The notes: generated by a model not told the origin, from the sequence alone. A stretch of 64,000 bases of DNA from Halorubellus sp. JP-L1 (GCF_011440375.1 NZ_JAAOIR010000003.1:62001-126000); one strand, 5' to 3'. Numbered from the stretch's first letter, positions 31,909 to 40,845 are shown. Made by a program: numbers and translations.

Positions 31909-33372
31909 ATGACCGACGACCCCACCGACCCCCCCGACGGCAGCGAGCAGAGCCCGACCGACCCCGACGCGGACGGCCGAGACGCCCCAGACGAGTACGC
32001 GGACGGCCCGTCGCCCGAGCGCGTCCGGGAGGCGCTCGCGGACGTCACCGACCCGGACCTCGGCGGCGACGTCGTCGCCTCCGGGCTCGTCGAGTCCGTC
32101 GACGTCGACGACGGCGTCGTCACCGTCCGGGCGTCGTTCGCGGGCCTGGACGACGAGACGAGCGACGTCCTCGTCGACCGCATCCGGACGGCCATCCTCG
32201 GCCTCCCCGGCGTCGAACGCGCACAGGTCTCCGCGAGCGGCGGCAACCCTGGCCAGCACGCCGAAGCGCCCCAGCATCACGGTGGCGGCCATCACGACGA
32301 CGGGAGCCACGGCGGCCCGCACCGTCCGGACGACGTCTCGGTTCCGGGCGTCGACCGCGTGCTCGCGGTGGCGAGCGCGAAGGGCGGCGTCGGGAAGACG
32401 ACGGTCGCGACCCAGCTCGCGCGAGCGCTCTCGGCCGGCGGCGAGACGGTCGGGCTGTTCGACGCGGACGTCTACGGCCCGAACGTGCCCAGCTTGCTGG
32501 ACGTCGACGACGTGCTCGGCGCGACCGACGACGGCCGAGCGAAACCGGTGGATGCCGACGGCATACAGACCGTCTCCGTGGGGTTCATCGCGAACGACGA
32601 ACCGCTCGCGTGGCGCGGCGCGATGGCCCAGGAGGCCGTCGTGGAGCTCCTCGGGGATGCGGCGTGGCGGGACGTCGACACGCTCGTCCTCGACCTCCCG
32701 CCGGGGACCGGCGACGTCGTGCTGACGGTCCTGCAGTCGGTGCCCGTCGACGCGGCCGTCCTCGTCACGACGCCGTTCGCGACCGCGACGAGCGACACCG
32801 CGCGGAGCGCGACGCTGTTCCGCGAACAGGGCATCGACCTCCTCGGTGCCGTGCACAACATGGCGTCGTTCGTCTGTCCGTCCTGCGGCGACGCGCACTC
32901 GCCGTTCACCGACGACGGGAACCACTCGACGGAGTCCGGAGACGACGTCGATCCGGACGTGGACGTCCTCGCGGAGCTCCCGCTCTCGGACGCGATGCGG
33001 GACGCGACCGGCGACGTCCCCGACGAGTTCGACGCGCTCGCGGACGCCGTCGCCGCTGGACTCGAGGACCTCGACGGGGTCGACCTCCCGCCGGAGGCGC
33101 TGGACCTCCGCGGCGTCCCGGATCGCGCCCGCCACGACCAGGTGCGCGCCGAGTACGATGCGCTCGAGGCTGGCGAGGCGCTGTTCGTGCGGACCGACCG
33201 CGACCCGAACCCGCTCGCGAGCGCGCTCGCAGACGCCGTCGACGGCCCACCACCGACCGTCGACGTGGACCGACGCGGCCCCGAAGAGTACGCGCTTCGA
33301 CTCGGCGTCCGCGACCCCGACGCCTGCGAGTGCCACGATCACGCGGCCGGCGAACCGGCCCGCCCCCGCTAA
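31909..33372 (+). CDS. Mrp/ApbC-type Fe-S carrier ATPase with N-terminal MIP18 and C-terminal DUF2249 domains
   Basis: A 487-residue fusion. Residues about 35-110 are a MIP18/DUF59 domain (EALADVTDPDLGGDVVASGLV). A His-rich linker follows (about 116-138). Residues about 146-385 are the Mrp P-loop ATPase with KGGVGKTT at 158-165 and the cluster-binding CPSC in ASFVCPSCGDAHSPF. The C-terminus is a DUF2249 domain (LDLRGVPDRARHDQVRAEYDALEAG is its start). Mrp proteins carry and deliver 4Fe-4S clusters. The DUF2249 extension is unusual and links cluster delivery to the family enriched in this island. It probably matures the Fe-S-rich molybdoenzyme encoded upstream. Confidence 0.92.
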   Translation: MTDDPTDPPDGSEQSPTDPDADGRDAPDEYADGPSPERVREALADVTDPDLGGDVVASGLVESVDVDDGVVTVRASFAGLDDETSDVLVDRIRTAILGLPGVERAQVSASGGNPGQHAEAPQHHGGGHHDDGSHGGPHRPDDVSVPGVDRVLAVASAKGGVGKTTVATQLARALSAGGETVGLFDADVYGPNVPSLLDVDDVLGATDDGRAKPVDADGIQTVSVGFIANDEPLAWRGAMAQEAVVELLGDAAWRDVDTLVLDLPPGTGDVVLTVLQSVPVDAAVLVTTPFATATSDTARSATLFREQGIDLLGAVHNMASFVCPSCGDAHSPFTDDGNHSTESGDDVDPDVDVLAELPLSDAMRDATGDVPDEFDALADAVAAGLEDLDGVDLPPEALDLRGVPDRARHDQVRAEYDALEAGEALFVRTDRDPNPLASALADAVDGPPPTVDVDRRGPEEYALRLGVRDPDACECHDHAAGEPARPR

Positions 33373-33376
33373 CCGC

Positions 33377-34144
33377 TCATCCGTCTTCGTCCCCACGGGC
33401 GGGGTTCTCCGCGACCAGTCGCTCGAGTTCTGCGCGAGTGTCCGTGTCCGCGACCGCGAGCGGCGACGCCCCGACGTCGGAGAGTGCGACTTCCCTCACC
33501 TCGAGGCCGTCCAGTGCGTCGCGGAGTCGCCGGTTTCCTGCCGCGAGCGCGTCCGCGACCGACGCAGCGAGCGGCGCCGTCCGGTACGCGGCACACGTCG
33601 GCTTCCGGAATCCGTCGTCGTCCACCGGCACCGCCGCGTCGGGCGGCCTCGTCGCGTCCGGTGATCCGTCCGCGTCGTCGACCGGCGCTGCGTCATCGAC
33701 CGGCGCTGCGTCGTCGACCATCGCGGCCAGTTCGGCGAGGAACCGGGGGTCGAGGAAGGGGAGGTCGCACGCGACCACGACAACGCGCCGAGCGTCCACC
33801 TCGTCGAGTGCGGTATCGAGGCCGACGAGCGGACCCTCGTCGGGTCGGTCGTCGACGGCGAACCGGACCGGGACCGCCACGTCGGCGAGCGCGCGCTCGA
33901 AGGCCTCGCGCTGGTCTACGCGACAGTTCACGACGACCTCGTCGGTCGCCGCGCCCAGGCGTGAGACGACGCGCGCGAGCATCGGCGTCCCGTCGACGGC
34001 CGCGAGCGCCTTGTCGCCGCCGTCGAACCGCGTCGACCGACCGCCTGCGAGCACCACACCGACTGCGGACGCGTCGTCGTCGACGCGCTGCTCGCTGCCG
34101 CTCGCGTTCGCGTCGACGCGCTCACCTCTGGCGCGACCCGTCAT
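33377..34144 (-). CDS. mobA: Molybdenum cofactor guanylyltransferase MobA
   Basis: A 255-residue nucleotidyltransferase that attaches GMP to molybdopterin to form the MGD cofactor needed by the enzyme encoded at 23861. The signature is VGVVLAGGRSTRFDGGDKALAAVDGTPMLARV. The metal site is VVVVACDLPFLDPRFLAEL, preceded by DDRPDEGPLVGLDTAL. An insert of about 35 residues with APVDDAAPVDDADG repeats interrupts the domain. The ATG at 34144 (MTGRARGERV) is chosen over one at 34171. It is convergent with the Mrp gene, four bases between stops. Confidence 0.93.
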   Translation of the reverse strand: MTGRARGERVDANASGSEQRVDDDASAVGVVLAGGRSTRFDGGDKALAAVDGTPMLARVVSRLGAATDEVVVNCRVDQREAFERALADVAVPVRFAVDDRPDEGPLVGLDTALDEVDARRVVVVACDLPFLDPRFLAELAAMVDDAAPVDDAAPVDDADGSPDATRPPDAAVPVDDDGFRKPTCAAYRTAPLAASVADALAAGNRRLRDALDGLEVREVALSDVGASPLAVADTDTRAELERLVAENPARGDEDG

Positions 34145-34259
34145 TCCCCCGGTCGTTCTCGCGCCACCCACCTAACCCCGTCGGCGCCCGCCCGGGGCGA
34201 TGCGGTCGAATCGGCCGCCCGCCGAACCCCTATCCGACTCGAGGACCTACGAACTGGGA

Positions 34260-35024
34260 ATGAGTGACTCCGAGTCGGCGCGTCGACGACCCCAGATACA
34301 CACCGCGGAACGAACCACGGTCTCGCAGGACCAGGGTGCGTTCAGGATCCACCTGGACTTCCCCGGTCGCGCCGTCCCCGACCACGACGACCACGGGTAC
34401 GGCCCGCTGGCGACCGTCGTCGAGTCGTTCATGGACCCGGGGACGCTGATCCGGATGCACCAGCATCGCGACGAGGAGATCGTCTCGTGGGTGCCGGCGG
34501 GCGTGATGCGCCACGACGACCGCCACGGCAACGAGCTGGTCACGGACGCCGAGCACCTCATGGTGATGAACGCCGGCAGCGGCTTCTGGCACGCCGAGGA
34601 GACGTACGAGGACGACCCGCCGCTGCGGATGCTCCAGATCTTCGTTCGCCCGCACAGCCTCGACCTCGAACCCGACATCCAGCACGAGCCGATCCCCGAC
34701 CCCGTCGCGAACGAGTGGCGGCACCTGTTCGGCCCGGAGGGGAGCGACGCTCCGCTGTACGTCCGCAACGACGTCCACCTCCACGACGCGCGTCTCGACG
34801 CCGGCGCGTCCGTCACGCTCCCCGGTCGACCCGGGTGGGACACGTACTGCTACGTGTTCGACGGTGCCGTGACCGTCGGCGACGAGCCGGTCGGGTACAC
34901 AGAGAGCGCGCTCGTCGTCGGCGACGGCGACGTCACTGTCACCGCGACCGAGGACACGACCGTCGTCGCGTTCACCATCGATCCCGACGCCCCGATCACT
35001 CGCAACGGAACGATCGGGCGCTGA
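34260..35024 (+). CDS. Pirin family protein
   Basis: A 254-residue bicupin. The N-terminal cupin binds a metal through His residues in MDPGTLIRMHQHRDEEIVSWVPAG and MVMNAGSGFWHAEET. The C-terminal cupin is less conserved (RPGWDTYCYVFDGAVTVGDE). Prokaryotic pirins include quercetin dioxygenases and regulators of central metabolism. The physiological role here is unknown. The start is the ATG at 34260, giving MSDSESARRRPQIH. The gene stands alone after mobA, divergently transcribed. Confidence 0.92.
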   Translation: MSDSESARRRPQIHTAERTTVSQDQGAFRIHLDFPGRAVPDHDDHGYGPLATVVESFMDPGTLIRMHQHRDEEIVSWVPAGVMRHDDRHGNELVTDAEHLMVMNAGSGFWHAEETYEDDPPLRMLQIFVRPHSLDLEPDIQHEPIPDPVANEWRHLFGPEGSDAPLYVRNDVHLHDARLDAGASVTLPGRPGWDTYCYVFDGAVTVGDEPVGYTESALVVGDGDVTVTATEDTTVVAFTIDPDAPITRNGTIGR

Positions 35025-35085
35025 GGACGGTTCGCGGGCCGGGAGCCGAGCGACTGGGCCGGTCGCGCACGAGCCGCGACCCCAT

Positions 35086-35409
35086 TCACTCCGTCGGCTG
35101 CTCTTGTTCGAGAGCCATTGCATTGGCGAGGAGTATTGCCGCCGTCGGGAGCATGAACAGGCCGATTGTGAAGTTCCAGAATCCCAGGAGGAATTGCCCG
35201 AGGGCGCCGACGAACAGGAGTTTCGCGCGGTCGTACACTGCACCGGTGGCGCCGACCCATCCGACGAGGGCGACGACGGCGAACAGCACGAGCCGCGACG
35301 TCCTGTAGCCGGGTGCGCGAAGCGTGAGGAGGAGCAGGAGCGTCAGGAGTGCGACGGCGACGACGGACGCCCCGCGGAGCACGTCGAGCGTGGAGTACCC
35401 GCCGGTCAT
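35086..35409 (-). CDS. Small membrane protein, function unknown
   Basis: A 107-residue protein with three or four hydrophobic segments (VVAVALLTLLLLLTL, LVLFAVVALVGWVGA, LLFVGALGQFLLGFWNF, LFMLPTAAILLANAMAL) and a charged tail ending in EQEQPTE. No signature is recognised. The start at 35409 gives MTGGYSTLDVLRGAS. It is monocistronic and convergent with the pirin gene. Confidence 0.75.
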   Translation of the reverse strand: MTGGYSTLDVLRGASVVAVALLTLLLLLTLRAPGYRTSRLVLFAVVALVGWVGATGAVYDRAKLLFVGALGQFLLGFWNFTIGLFMLPTAAILLANAMALEQEQPTE

Positions 35410-35695
35410 ACGAGAACTCCGCTCGATTCGGCACTAAAGTTTTCCCTCGGGATCTGTCCGAAACGTTCTCACCGGACGCGTTCGTCGCGGGGAACGCCTC
35501 GGGTATCTACGTCTGACGACGGTCGTGGTCTCTTCGACAGATGAGTGGATGCAAAAGTGAGTGCTAGACGTTTCCGAAGTGAGTGCTGTAGGAACCTAAT
35601 CCGAAAATACGCCGAATAGCGGTAGGAGTGGGGTTCTCTGCCGAAATATACGAGGTTCTATCCGGACGGTGAGGGGAGCTCTTCGCAACACTTAA
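35410..35695. other. Gene-free stretch before arsR
   Basis: No gene is seen. A direct repeat AAGTGAGTGCT occurs at 35555-35565 and 35577-35587, exactly 22 bases apart, which could be a two-turn protein-binding site. Confidence 0.45.
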
Positions 35696-35711
35696 TTGAA
35701 TATCTGTTCAA
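35696..35711. promoter_or_regulatory. Inverted repeat, putative ArsR operator
   Basis: TTGAA, six bases, TTCAA. It directly overlaps the AT-rich promoter (TTAATTGAATAT), about 10 bases before the arsR start. Confidence 0.6.
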
Positions 35712-35721
35712 ACCGTTGGTG

Positions 35722-36120
35722 ATGGCACAAGCGACGGAACGGTTCCGACGGTACCTCGACGACGAACTCGGGGAGTGTCGCGACGAGGACGTCGAGCAGC
35801 GCCTCGACGAACTCGGCACGCTCGAGGCAGCGCTCGGGACGGGACGGGTGGACGCCGAACTCGACGTGCTCTCAGCACTCGCCAACGAGACGCGGTACAC
35901 GATCGTTCGCGTACTCGTCGCCGCCCGAGAGGAACTCTGCGTCTGCGAACTGCACGCGGTCGTCGACGTGACCGAGAGCGGCCTCAGTCACGCGCTTTCG
36001 GCACTCGTCGAGGCGGGACTCGTCGACGGACGCAAGGACGGACGCTGGAAGAAGTACCGAGCCACCAACCGGGCCGTCGCGCTCGTCACCGTCCTCGAGG
36101 GGAGCGTGAGCGATGACTGA
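35722..36120 (+). CDS. arsR: ArsR family arsenic/metal-responsive repressor
   Basis: A 132-residue winged-helix repressor. The HTH region holds DVLSALANETRYTIVRVLVAAREELCVCELHAVVDVTESGLSHALSALVEAGLV. The pair of cysteines in ELCVCEL matches the arsenite-binding site of ArsR (CVC). It should bind the overlapping inverted repeat and release it on arsenite binding. It overlaps the permease gene by eight bases, so the two are one operon. The ATG at 35722 was chosen over one at 35716 as it begins MAQATERF, with the same distance from the promoter within two codons. Confidence 0.92.
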   Translation: MAQATERFRRYLDDELGECRDEDVEQRLDELGTLEAALGTGRVDAELDVLSALANETRYTIVRVLVAAREELCVCELHAVVDVTESGLSHALSALVEAGLVDGRKDGRWKKYRATNRAVALVTVLEGSVSDD

Positions 36121-37276
36121 CGTCGACGCGCACGACCACGGCCCAGACTGCGACTGCGAGAGCTGTGGCGACCCGCGGTCGATGGACTTCCTCGACAAGT
36201 ACCTCACCGTCTGGATCTTCGGCGCGATGGCGATCGGCGTCGCGCTCGGTTTCGTTGCCCCGTCGGTGACCCAACCGATTCAGGACTTCCATCTTGTCGA
36301 GATCGGGCTCATTCTGATGATGTACCCGCCACTGGCGAAGGCTGACTACTCGCAACTTCGGACCGTCTTTAGCAACTGGCGGGTGCTCGGGCTCAGTCTC
36401 ATCCAGAACTGGCTGATCGGCCCGACGCTGATGTTCGGGCTTGCGGTGTTCTTCTTCAGTGGACTCGTCCCCGGCCTGCCCGCGCGTCCCGAATACTTCC
36501 TCGGGCTCGTGTTCATTGGGATGGCGCGGTGTATCGCGATGGTTCTGGTCTGGAACGAACTCGCGGAAGGATCGACCGAGTACGTGACGGGGCTGGTCGC
36601 GTTCAACAGCCTCTTCCAGATCGTGACCTACGGGGTGTACGTCTGGTTCTTCGCGCTGTTCCTCCCACCACTGCTTGGTATGGAGTCACTCGTCGCCGGC
36701 ATCACGACCTTCGACATCTCGCCGATGCAAGTGTTCGAGGCGATCGTCATCTTCCTCGGGATTCCGTTCGCTGGAGGCTTCCTGACCCGGTACGTTGGCA
36801 CTCGCGCGAAGAGTGGAGCCTGGTACGATGATGAGTTCATCCCGAAGATCGATCCGCTGACGCTCGTCGCGCTGCTGTTTACCATCATTGTGATGTTCGC
36901 CACGCAGGGCGGGAACATAGTCGCCTCGCCGGGCGACGTCCTCCTGATCGCGGTGCCGCTAACGATCTACTTCGTCGTCATGTTCCTCGTGAGCTTCGGG
37001 ATGGGACGCGGCATCGGCGCGGACTACTCGACGACAACCGCGATCGGGTTCACGGCCGCGAGCAACAACTTCGAGCTCGCGATCGCCGTCGCCGTCGCGG
37101 TGTTCGGCGTCGGCTCCGGCGTCGCGTTCGCGACCGTCGTCGGCCCGCTCATCGAGGTCCCGGTGCTGCTCGCGCTGGTGAACGTTGCGCTGTACTTCCA
37201 GCGCAAGTTCGACTGGCGCGGCTTCGATACCGGGCGCCTCGATTCGTCCGCACCCGAATCGACGACCGACGACTGA
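36113..37276 (+). CDS. acr3: ACR3-family arsenite efflux permease
   Basis: A 387-residue membrane transporter with about ten helices that expels arsenite. The family's conserved cysteine segment is GMARCIAMVLVWNELAEGS. A second signature is GFTAASNNFELAIAVAVAVFG. The N-terminus before the first helix carries a Cys-rich, His-rich tail (HDHGPDCDCESCGDP) that may bind metalloid. It is translated together with arsR through an eight-base overlap. It ends with a charged tail. Confidence 0.94.
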   Translation: MTDVDAHDHGPDCDCESCGDPRSMDFLDKYLTVWIFGAMAIGVALGFVAPSVTQPIQDFHLVEIGLILMMYPPLAKADYSQLRTVFSNWRVLGLSLIQNWLIGPTLMFGLAVFFFSGLVPGLPARPEYFLGLVFIGMARCIAMVLVWNELAEGSTEYVTGLVAFNSLFQIVTYGVYVWFFALFLPPLLGMESLVAGITTFDISPMQVFEAIVIFLGIPFAGGFLTRYVGTRAKSGAWYDDEFIPKIDPLTLVALLFTIIVMFATQGGNIVASPGDVLLIAVPLTIYFVVMFLVSFGMGRGIGADYSTTTAIGFTAASNNFELAIAVAVAVFGVGSGVAFATVVGPLIEVPVLLALVNVALYFQRKFDWRGFDTGRLDSSAPESTTDD

Positions 37277-37330
37277 CGACCGACTCGACGTCGTTGGGCT
37301 TTTACTGCGCCCCGGTCTCTGAAAGAGCGA

Positions 37331-37969
37331 ATGAGCGATCGCGCAGACGGAGTCGACGCGGCCGGCGGGCGCGAGCCGGACGACGCGCTTGAGTTGCTGT
37401 TCCGTGACGGCCGCACGAACGCCGTGCTCGCGTGGGGGCTCGTCGCCGTCCTCGTGGTCGCGTTCGTCGAGAGTGCGCTCGACCTTGACTACCAGTGGAC
37501 GCTCTTCGTCGCGTTCGTTGGGGGCGTGGTTCTCCTTCCGTCGGTCGCGTTCCGCGACTGGCGCGTGATGCTCCCCTGGGAGCTGCTCGTGCTCGCCACC
37601 CTCCCGATACTGGTCCGCGGGCTGTTCGCGGGTTCGGTCGGGACGTTCGCGACGTACCTCGCGCTCGCCGCGCTCGCGTTGCTCGTCATCGTCGAACTCC
37701 ACATGTTCACGTCGCTCGCGGTCACGCACTGGTTCGCCGTCGTCCTCGTCGTTCTCACGACGCTCGCGGCGGTCGCGGCGTGGACGATCTTCCGATGGCA
37801 CGCCGACCGGTACCTCGGCACGACGTACCTGGTCGACAACGAGACGCTGATGATCGAGTGGCTGTACGTCACGCTCGCCGGCGTCGCGGCGGGCGTCCTC
37901 TTCGACGGCTACTTCCGACGCCGCGACCGCCTGCTCTGGCGTGCGATCCGACGGATGGTGAGACGATGA
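37331..37969 (+). CDS. Six-helix membrane protein, function unknown
   Basis: A 212-residue protein with about six hydrophobic segments after a charged N-terminus. The loop FRWHADRYLGTTYLVDNETLMIEWLY lies between helices five and six. No family is recognised. It overlaps the next gene by ATGA, so the two membrane proteins are produced together and probably interact. Confidence 0.8.
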   Translation: MSDRADGVDAAGGREPDDALELLFRDGRTNAVLAWGLVAVLVVAFVESALDLDYQWTLFVAFVGGVVLLPSVAFRDWRVMLPWELLVLATLPILVRGLFAGSVGTFATYLALAALALLVIVELHMFTSLAVTHWFAVVLVVLTTLAAVAAWTIFRWHADRYLGTTYLVDNETLMIEWLYVTLAGVAAGVLFDGYFRRRDRLLWRAIRRMVRR

Positions 37970-38598
37970 CGCGACTGCCGCGGCCGTCGATGCGGAACCA
38001 GCGGCGACTCAACCGCGGGCTCCAGGCGGTTCTGGTCGCACTCGTCGGCTACGGGGTCCTCGCGGGCCAACCGAAGGCGATCATGAACGGCGGCGTCGGA
38101 CTGCTCGTGACGTTCCTCCCGGCGGCGTTCCAGCGGAACTACGAACTCCCGCTGGACCCGTGGCTCGGGCTCTGGGTGACGACTGCTGTGTTCCTTCACA
38201 CCCTCGGGTCTGCCGGACTGTACGGTATGATTCCCTGGTGGGATCACGTCACGCACGCGATGTCGGCGTCGCTCATCGCCGCGGTCGGCTACACGACCGC
38301 TCGCGCCATCGACCTCCACAACGACGACATCCACGTCCCGCGTCGGGTGACGTTCGTCTACGTGTTCGTGGTCGTGCTCTCCTTCGGCGTCATCTGGGAG
38401 CTCTTCGAGTTCGGGCTCGACATCCTCGCGGACGAGACGGGCGTGACGATGCCGCTCTCCCAGCACGGACTGGACGACACGGTCCGCGACTCGATGTACA
38501 ACTCGCTGGGCGCGCTCGTCGTCGCGCTCTTCGGGCAAGTGCACCTCACGGGCGTCGCGGAGACGGTCCGCGAGCGGTTCTTCCCCGTCGAGGAGTGA
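37966..38598 (+). CDS. DUF2238-like membrane protein
   Basis: A 210-residue protein with about six helices. The sequences YGMIPWWDHVTHAMSASL and FGVIWELFEFGLDIL carry conserved Asp/His and Glu residues, and MYNSLGALVVALFG ends the core. This pattern fits the DUF2238/YjdF family of integral membrane proteins. The function is unknown. It is coupled by a start/stop overlap to the preceding membrane protein. Confidence 0.78.
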   Translation: MTRLPRPSMRNQRRLNRGLQAVLVALVGYGVLAGQPKAIMNGGVGLLVTFLPAAFQRNYELPLDPWLGLWVTTAVFLHTLGSAGLYGMIPWWDHVTHAMSASLIAAVGYTTARAIDLHNDDIHVPRRVTFVYVFVVVLSFGVIWELFEFGLDILADETGVTMPLSQHGLDDTVRDSMYNSLGALVVALFGQVHLTGVAETVRERFFPVEE

Positions 38599-38664
38599 CC
38601 GACCCCACAGGGACTCCCGGTGCTCGACCCGGCGTCGCTTCGCGAGTGCTTCGACGCCGACCAG

Positions 38665-39080
38665 CATGGGCCGCGGCGACGGCGGTGGCGTGGTGGCGAA
38701 CACGTGCTCGGTGCACGGGCACATCGTCGCGCGGGACTAGGTCGCGTACAACACGACGAAGTTCGGGCTCCGCGGCCTCACGCAGTCCATCGCCGCCGAG
38801 GGCCCGGGGAGCATCCGGGCGTTCACCGTCAGCACGGCGTACGTGAAGACGGCGCTCGTCGCGAAACAGCTCCCGGACACCACCGACCGCCGGAACATGA
38901 CCGTCGACGAGGTGGTCGAGAACGTGATGCTGGAGCGCACGCGCGTCAAGGAGAGTGCTGGAGCCCTTCGAGGTCGCGAACCTGTTCGTGATGGGATGCT
39001 CGCAGCACAGCAAGCACCTCGACGGCGGCGACGCCGTCGCGCCGGACGCGACGGCATCGACCGCCGGGACTCTCAGTTGA
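38665..39080 (+). pseudogene. Decayed short-chain dehydrogenase (3-hydroxybutyrate dehydrogenase-like)
   Basis: The reading frame encodes GGGVVANTCSVHGHIVARD, an in-frame TAG (38738-38740), then VAYNTTKFGLRGLTQSIAAEG. This is the catalytic Ser and Tyr-x3-Lys part of an SDR. It then gives STAYVKTALVAKQLPD and VVENVMLERTRVKE. A frameshift near 38955 moves the tail (LEPFEVANLFVMGCSQHSKHLDGGD) to another frame. The first half, with the NAD-binding Gly motif, is missing. The closest recognisable type is 3-hydroxybutyrate dehydrogenase. It is a relic, and its 3' end overlaps the lipoprotein gene on the other strand. Confidence 0.8.
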
Positions 39081-40845
39081 CCGCTTTCGACAGCTCCGCT
39101 CCTGCCTTGAACTTCACGTCGTTCGACGCCTCGGGAGCGTCCACGAGGTGGAGGAGGGGCGCATCAAGCGCCGTCACGACGGACCACGCGGGGGCGTCAC
39201 CGTCCTTGCCGGGACACCCGCCGGTGTCGTGTACGGCCAGCGCTTCCCGGGACTGGACGCCCCAGCAGTACAGGTCGCCGTCGTCCCTGCACACCTGGTG
39301 CGCCCCCGGCGGGAGGGCGTCGTCGTCCGGGTCGTATCCGCGGCTGAGCGTGACGTTCGCGTACGTCGTCCGTCCGGGCTTCTTCCGTATCTTCCCGCGC
39401 GATTGGAGGTCGACGCCGCCCTCTTCGACGTCCGAGCGCGTGACGCCGGCGACGACGTTCGGGCCCTCGGCGGCCAGGAGTGTCGCGGCGTTCTCGTAGA
39501 GTGCGCCGTCGTCGACGTGCCAGCCACCGACGACGAGCAGCTGGTCGTCGTGACGGATCCGCCGCACGTGGAACAGCGCGGGCATCGGGAGCGGGGCGTC
39601 CGGCGGCGTCGCCGTCACGGGGACGACGAACGTCTCGGACACGGCCGCCTCGCCGGAGGTGGTCTCCTCACCCCATGACTCGAGGACGTCACAGCAGAGT
39701 GTTGGGGTCGTGCAGCCGGCGAGCGAGACGAGCGCCATCGGCTCCGCGTCCTCGGCCGCAGGCGTCGCGCCCGTGACGACGCCGCCGCCGGAGGTCTCGA
39801 AGGCGGCGACGCTCCGAGCGGCCCTGCCACGACGGATGTCCCTCTTGTCGATCCCGCGAAGTAGCGATGCGACGCCGTCGTCGACGTCGAGCGTCGCGGT
39901 CAGCAGGGTCCGGCACGACAGGTCGCGATGGACCGCGACGACCCGGTCGCTCTCGCCACAGCCGTCGGCGTTCCGTTCGCCGAAGAAGTACTCGAGGACG
40001 CGCTCGGGCGTGAGTTCGTCGGCCAGCGCCGGACCGTCGCCCCGGACGCGGGCGTCCGGAAGACTGACGGCGAAGTGCTCGCCGATCGTCGGCTCCCCGT
40101 CGAGGTACTCGTAGAGCGGCTCCGTGGCGTCCGGGATTCCGTCGCCGTCGCTGTCGAGGTCGTCGTGGATCCGCTCGACGTCGCCCTGGACGATGCGGCG
40201 GGCCCGCTCGATGGACCGTCGCGCGCTATCCCACTCGCCCGCGTCGATGGCGTCGCGCGCGTCCTCGGCGAGTCCCTTCCGCGCCTCGGCGTTCTCTCGG
40301 ACGGTCCGACAGGTATCAGAGGGACAGTCCTCGAGTTCCGCCCGGACCTCCGTGGTCGCGTCGACGAACGCGTCGAGGGACGTCTTCGCATCCTCGGTCG
40401 ACCGGTCGTTCACGGCCGCGAGGGCGGCGTCGGCGTACACGAGCAGCGCTCGTTCGACGTCCAGGACGTCCACGAGCGCGCCGATACCGTCGTTGTCGTC
40501 GTCCTCGTCGTGCGGGTTCGGTACCCAGATCGAACTCGGCTTGTTCGACCGCGATGAGTTGTAGTCCTGTGCCTTCGTGGTCGTGCCGGTGCTCCAGCCG
40601 TCGATCTCGATGCGTCGCGAGTCCGCCCGTAGCGTCGGCGGGACGAAGCGCACGTCGACCGGCCCGCTCCGGTACGCCGTCACGCCGTCGGGATTCCCGC
40701 CGGCGTAGAACCCGGCCGGTGAGGCAGTCCTGTTCGCCACTGCCTCCTCGCCGGCCCGGTCCACCAGTCCGTCGAGCCCGGTACAGCCCGCGAGGCTCCC
40801 GAGTCCGACTGCGCTACCCGCTGCGAGGAGCGTTCGACGCTTCAC
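39073..40845 (-). CDS. Large Tat-exported lipoprotein with a calcium-type repeat
   Basis: A 590-residue protein starting MKRRTLLAAGSAVGLGSLAGC, with an RR signal and lipobox Cys21. It is an outer-surface lipoprotein. A thrombospondin type 3-like unit (DLDSDGDGIPDATEPLYEYL) likely binds Ca2+. Two other Cys groups occur (TTPTLCCDVL and HQVCRDDGDLYCWG), perhaps disulfides. No enzymatic motif is recognised. A TATA-like element at about 40930 would give an untranslated leader of about 55 bases. Confidence 0.82.
   Translation of the reverse strand: MKRRTLLAAGSAVGLGSLAGCTGLDGLVDRAGEEAVANRTASPAGFYAGGNPDGVTAYRSGPVDVRFVPPTLRADSRRIEIDGWSTGTTTKAQDYNSSRSNKPSSIWVPNPHDEDDDNDGIGALVDVLDVERALLVYADAALAAVNDRSTEDAKTSLDAFVDATTEVRAELEDCPSDTCRTVRENAEARKGLAEDARDAIDAGEWDSARRSIERARRIVQGDVERIHDDLDSDGDGIPDATEPLYEYLDGEPTIGEHFAVSLPDARVRGDGPALADELTPERVLEYFFGERNADGCGESDRVVAVHRDLSCRTLLTATLDVDDGVASLLRGIDKRDIRRGRAARSVAAFETSGGGVVTGATPAAEDAEPMALVSLAGCTTPTLCCDVLESWGEETTSGEAAVSETFVVPVTATPPDAPLPMPALFHVRRIRHDDQLLVVGGWHVDDGALYENAATLLAAEGPNVVAGVTRSDVEEGGVDLQSRGKIRKKPGRTTYANVTLSRGYDPDDDALPPGAHQVCRDDGDLYCWGVQSREALAVHDTGGCPGKDGDAPAWSVVTALDAPLLHLVDAPEASNDVKFKAGAELSKAVN

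Noticed and set aside
38693-38712. CGAACACGTGCT as another regulator box
   Set aside because: It lies inside the SDR relic's coding sequence, the second half-site does not match and no start follows at 38-41 bases.
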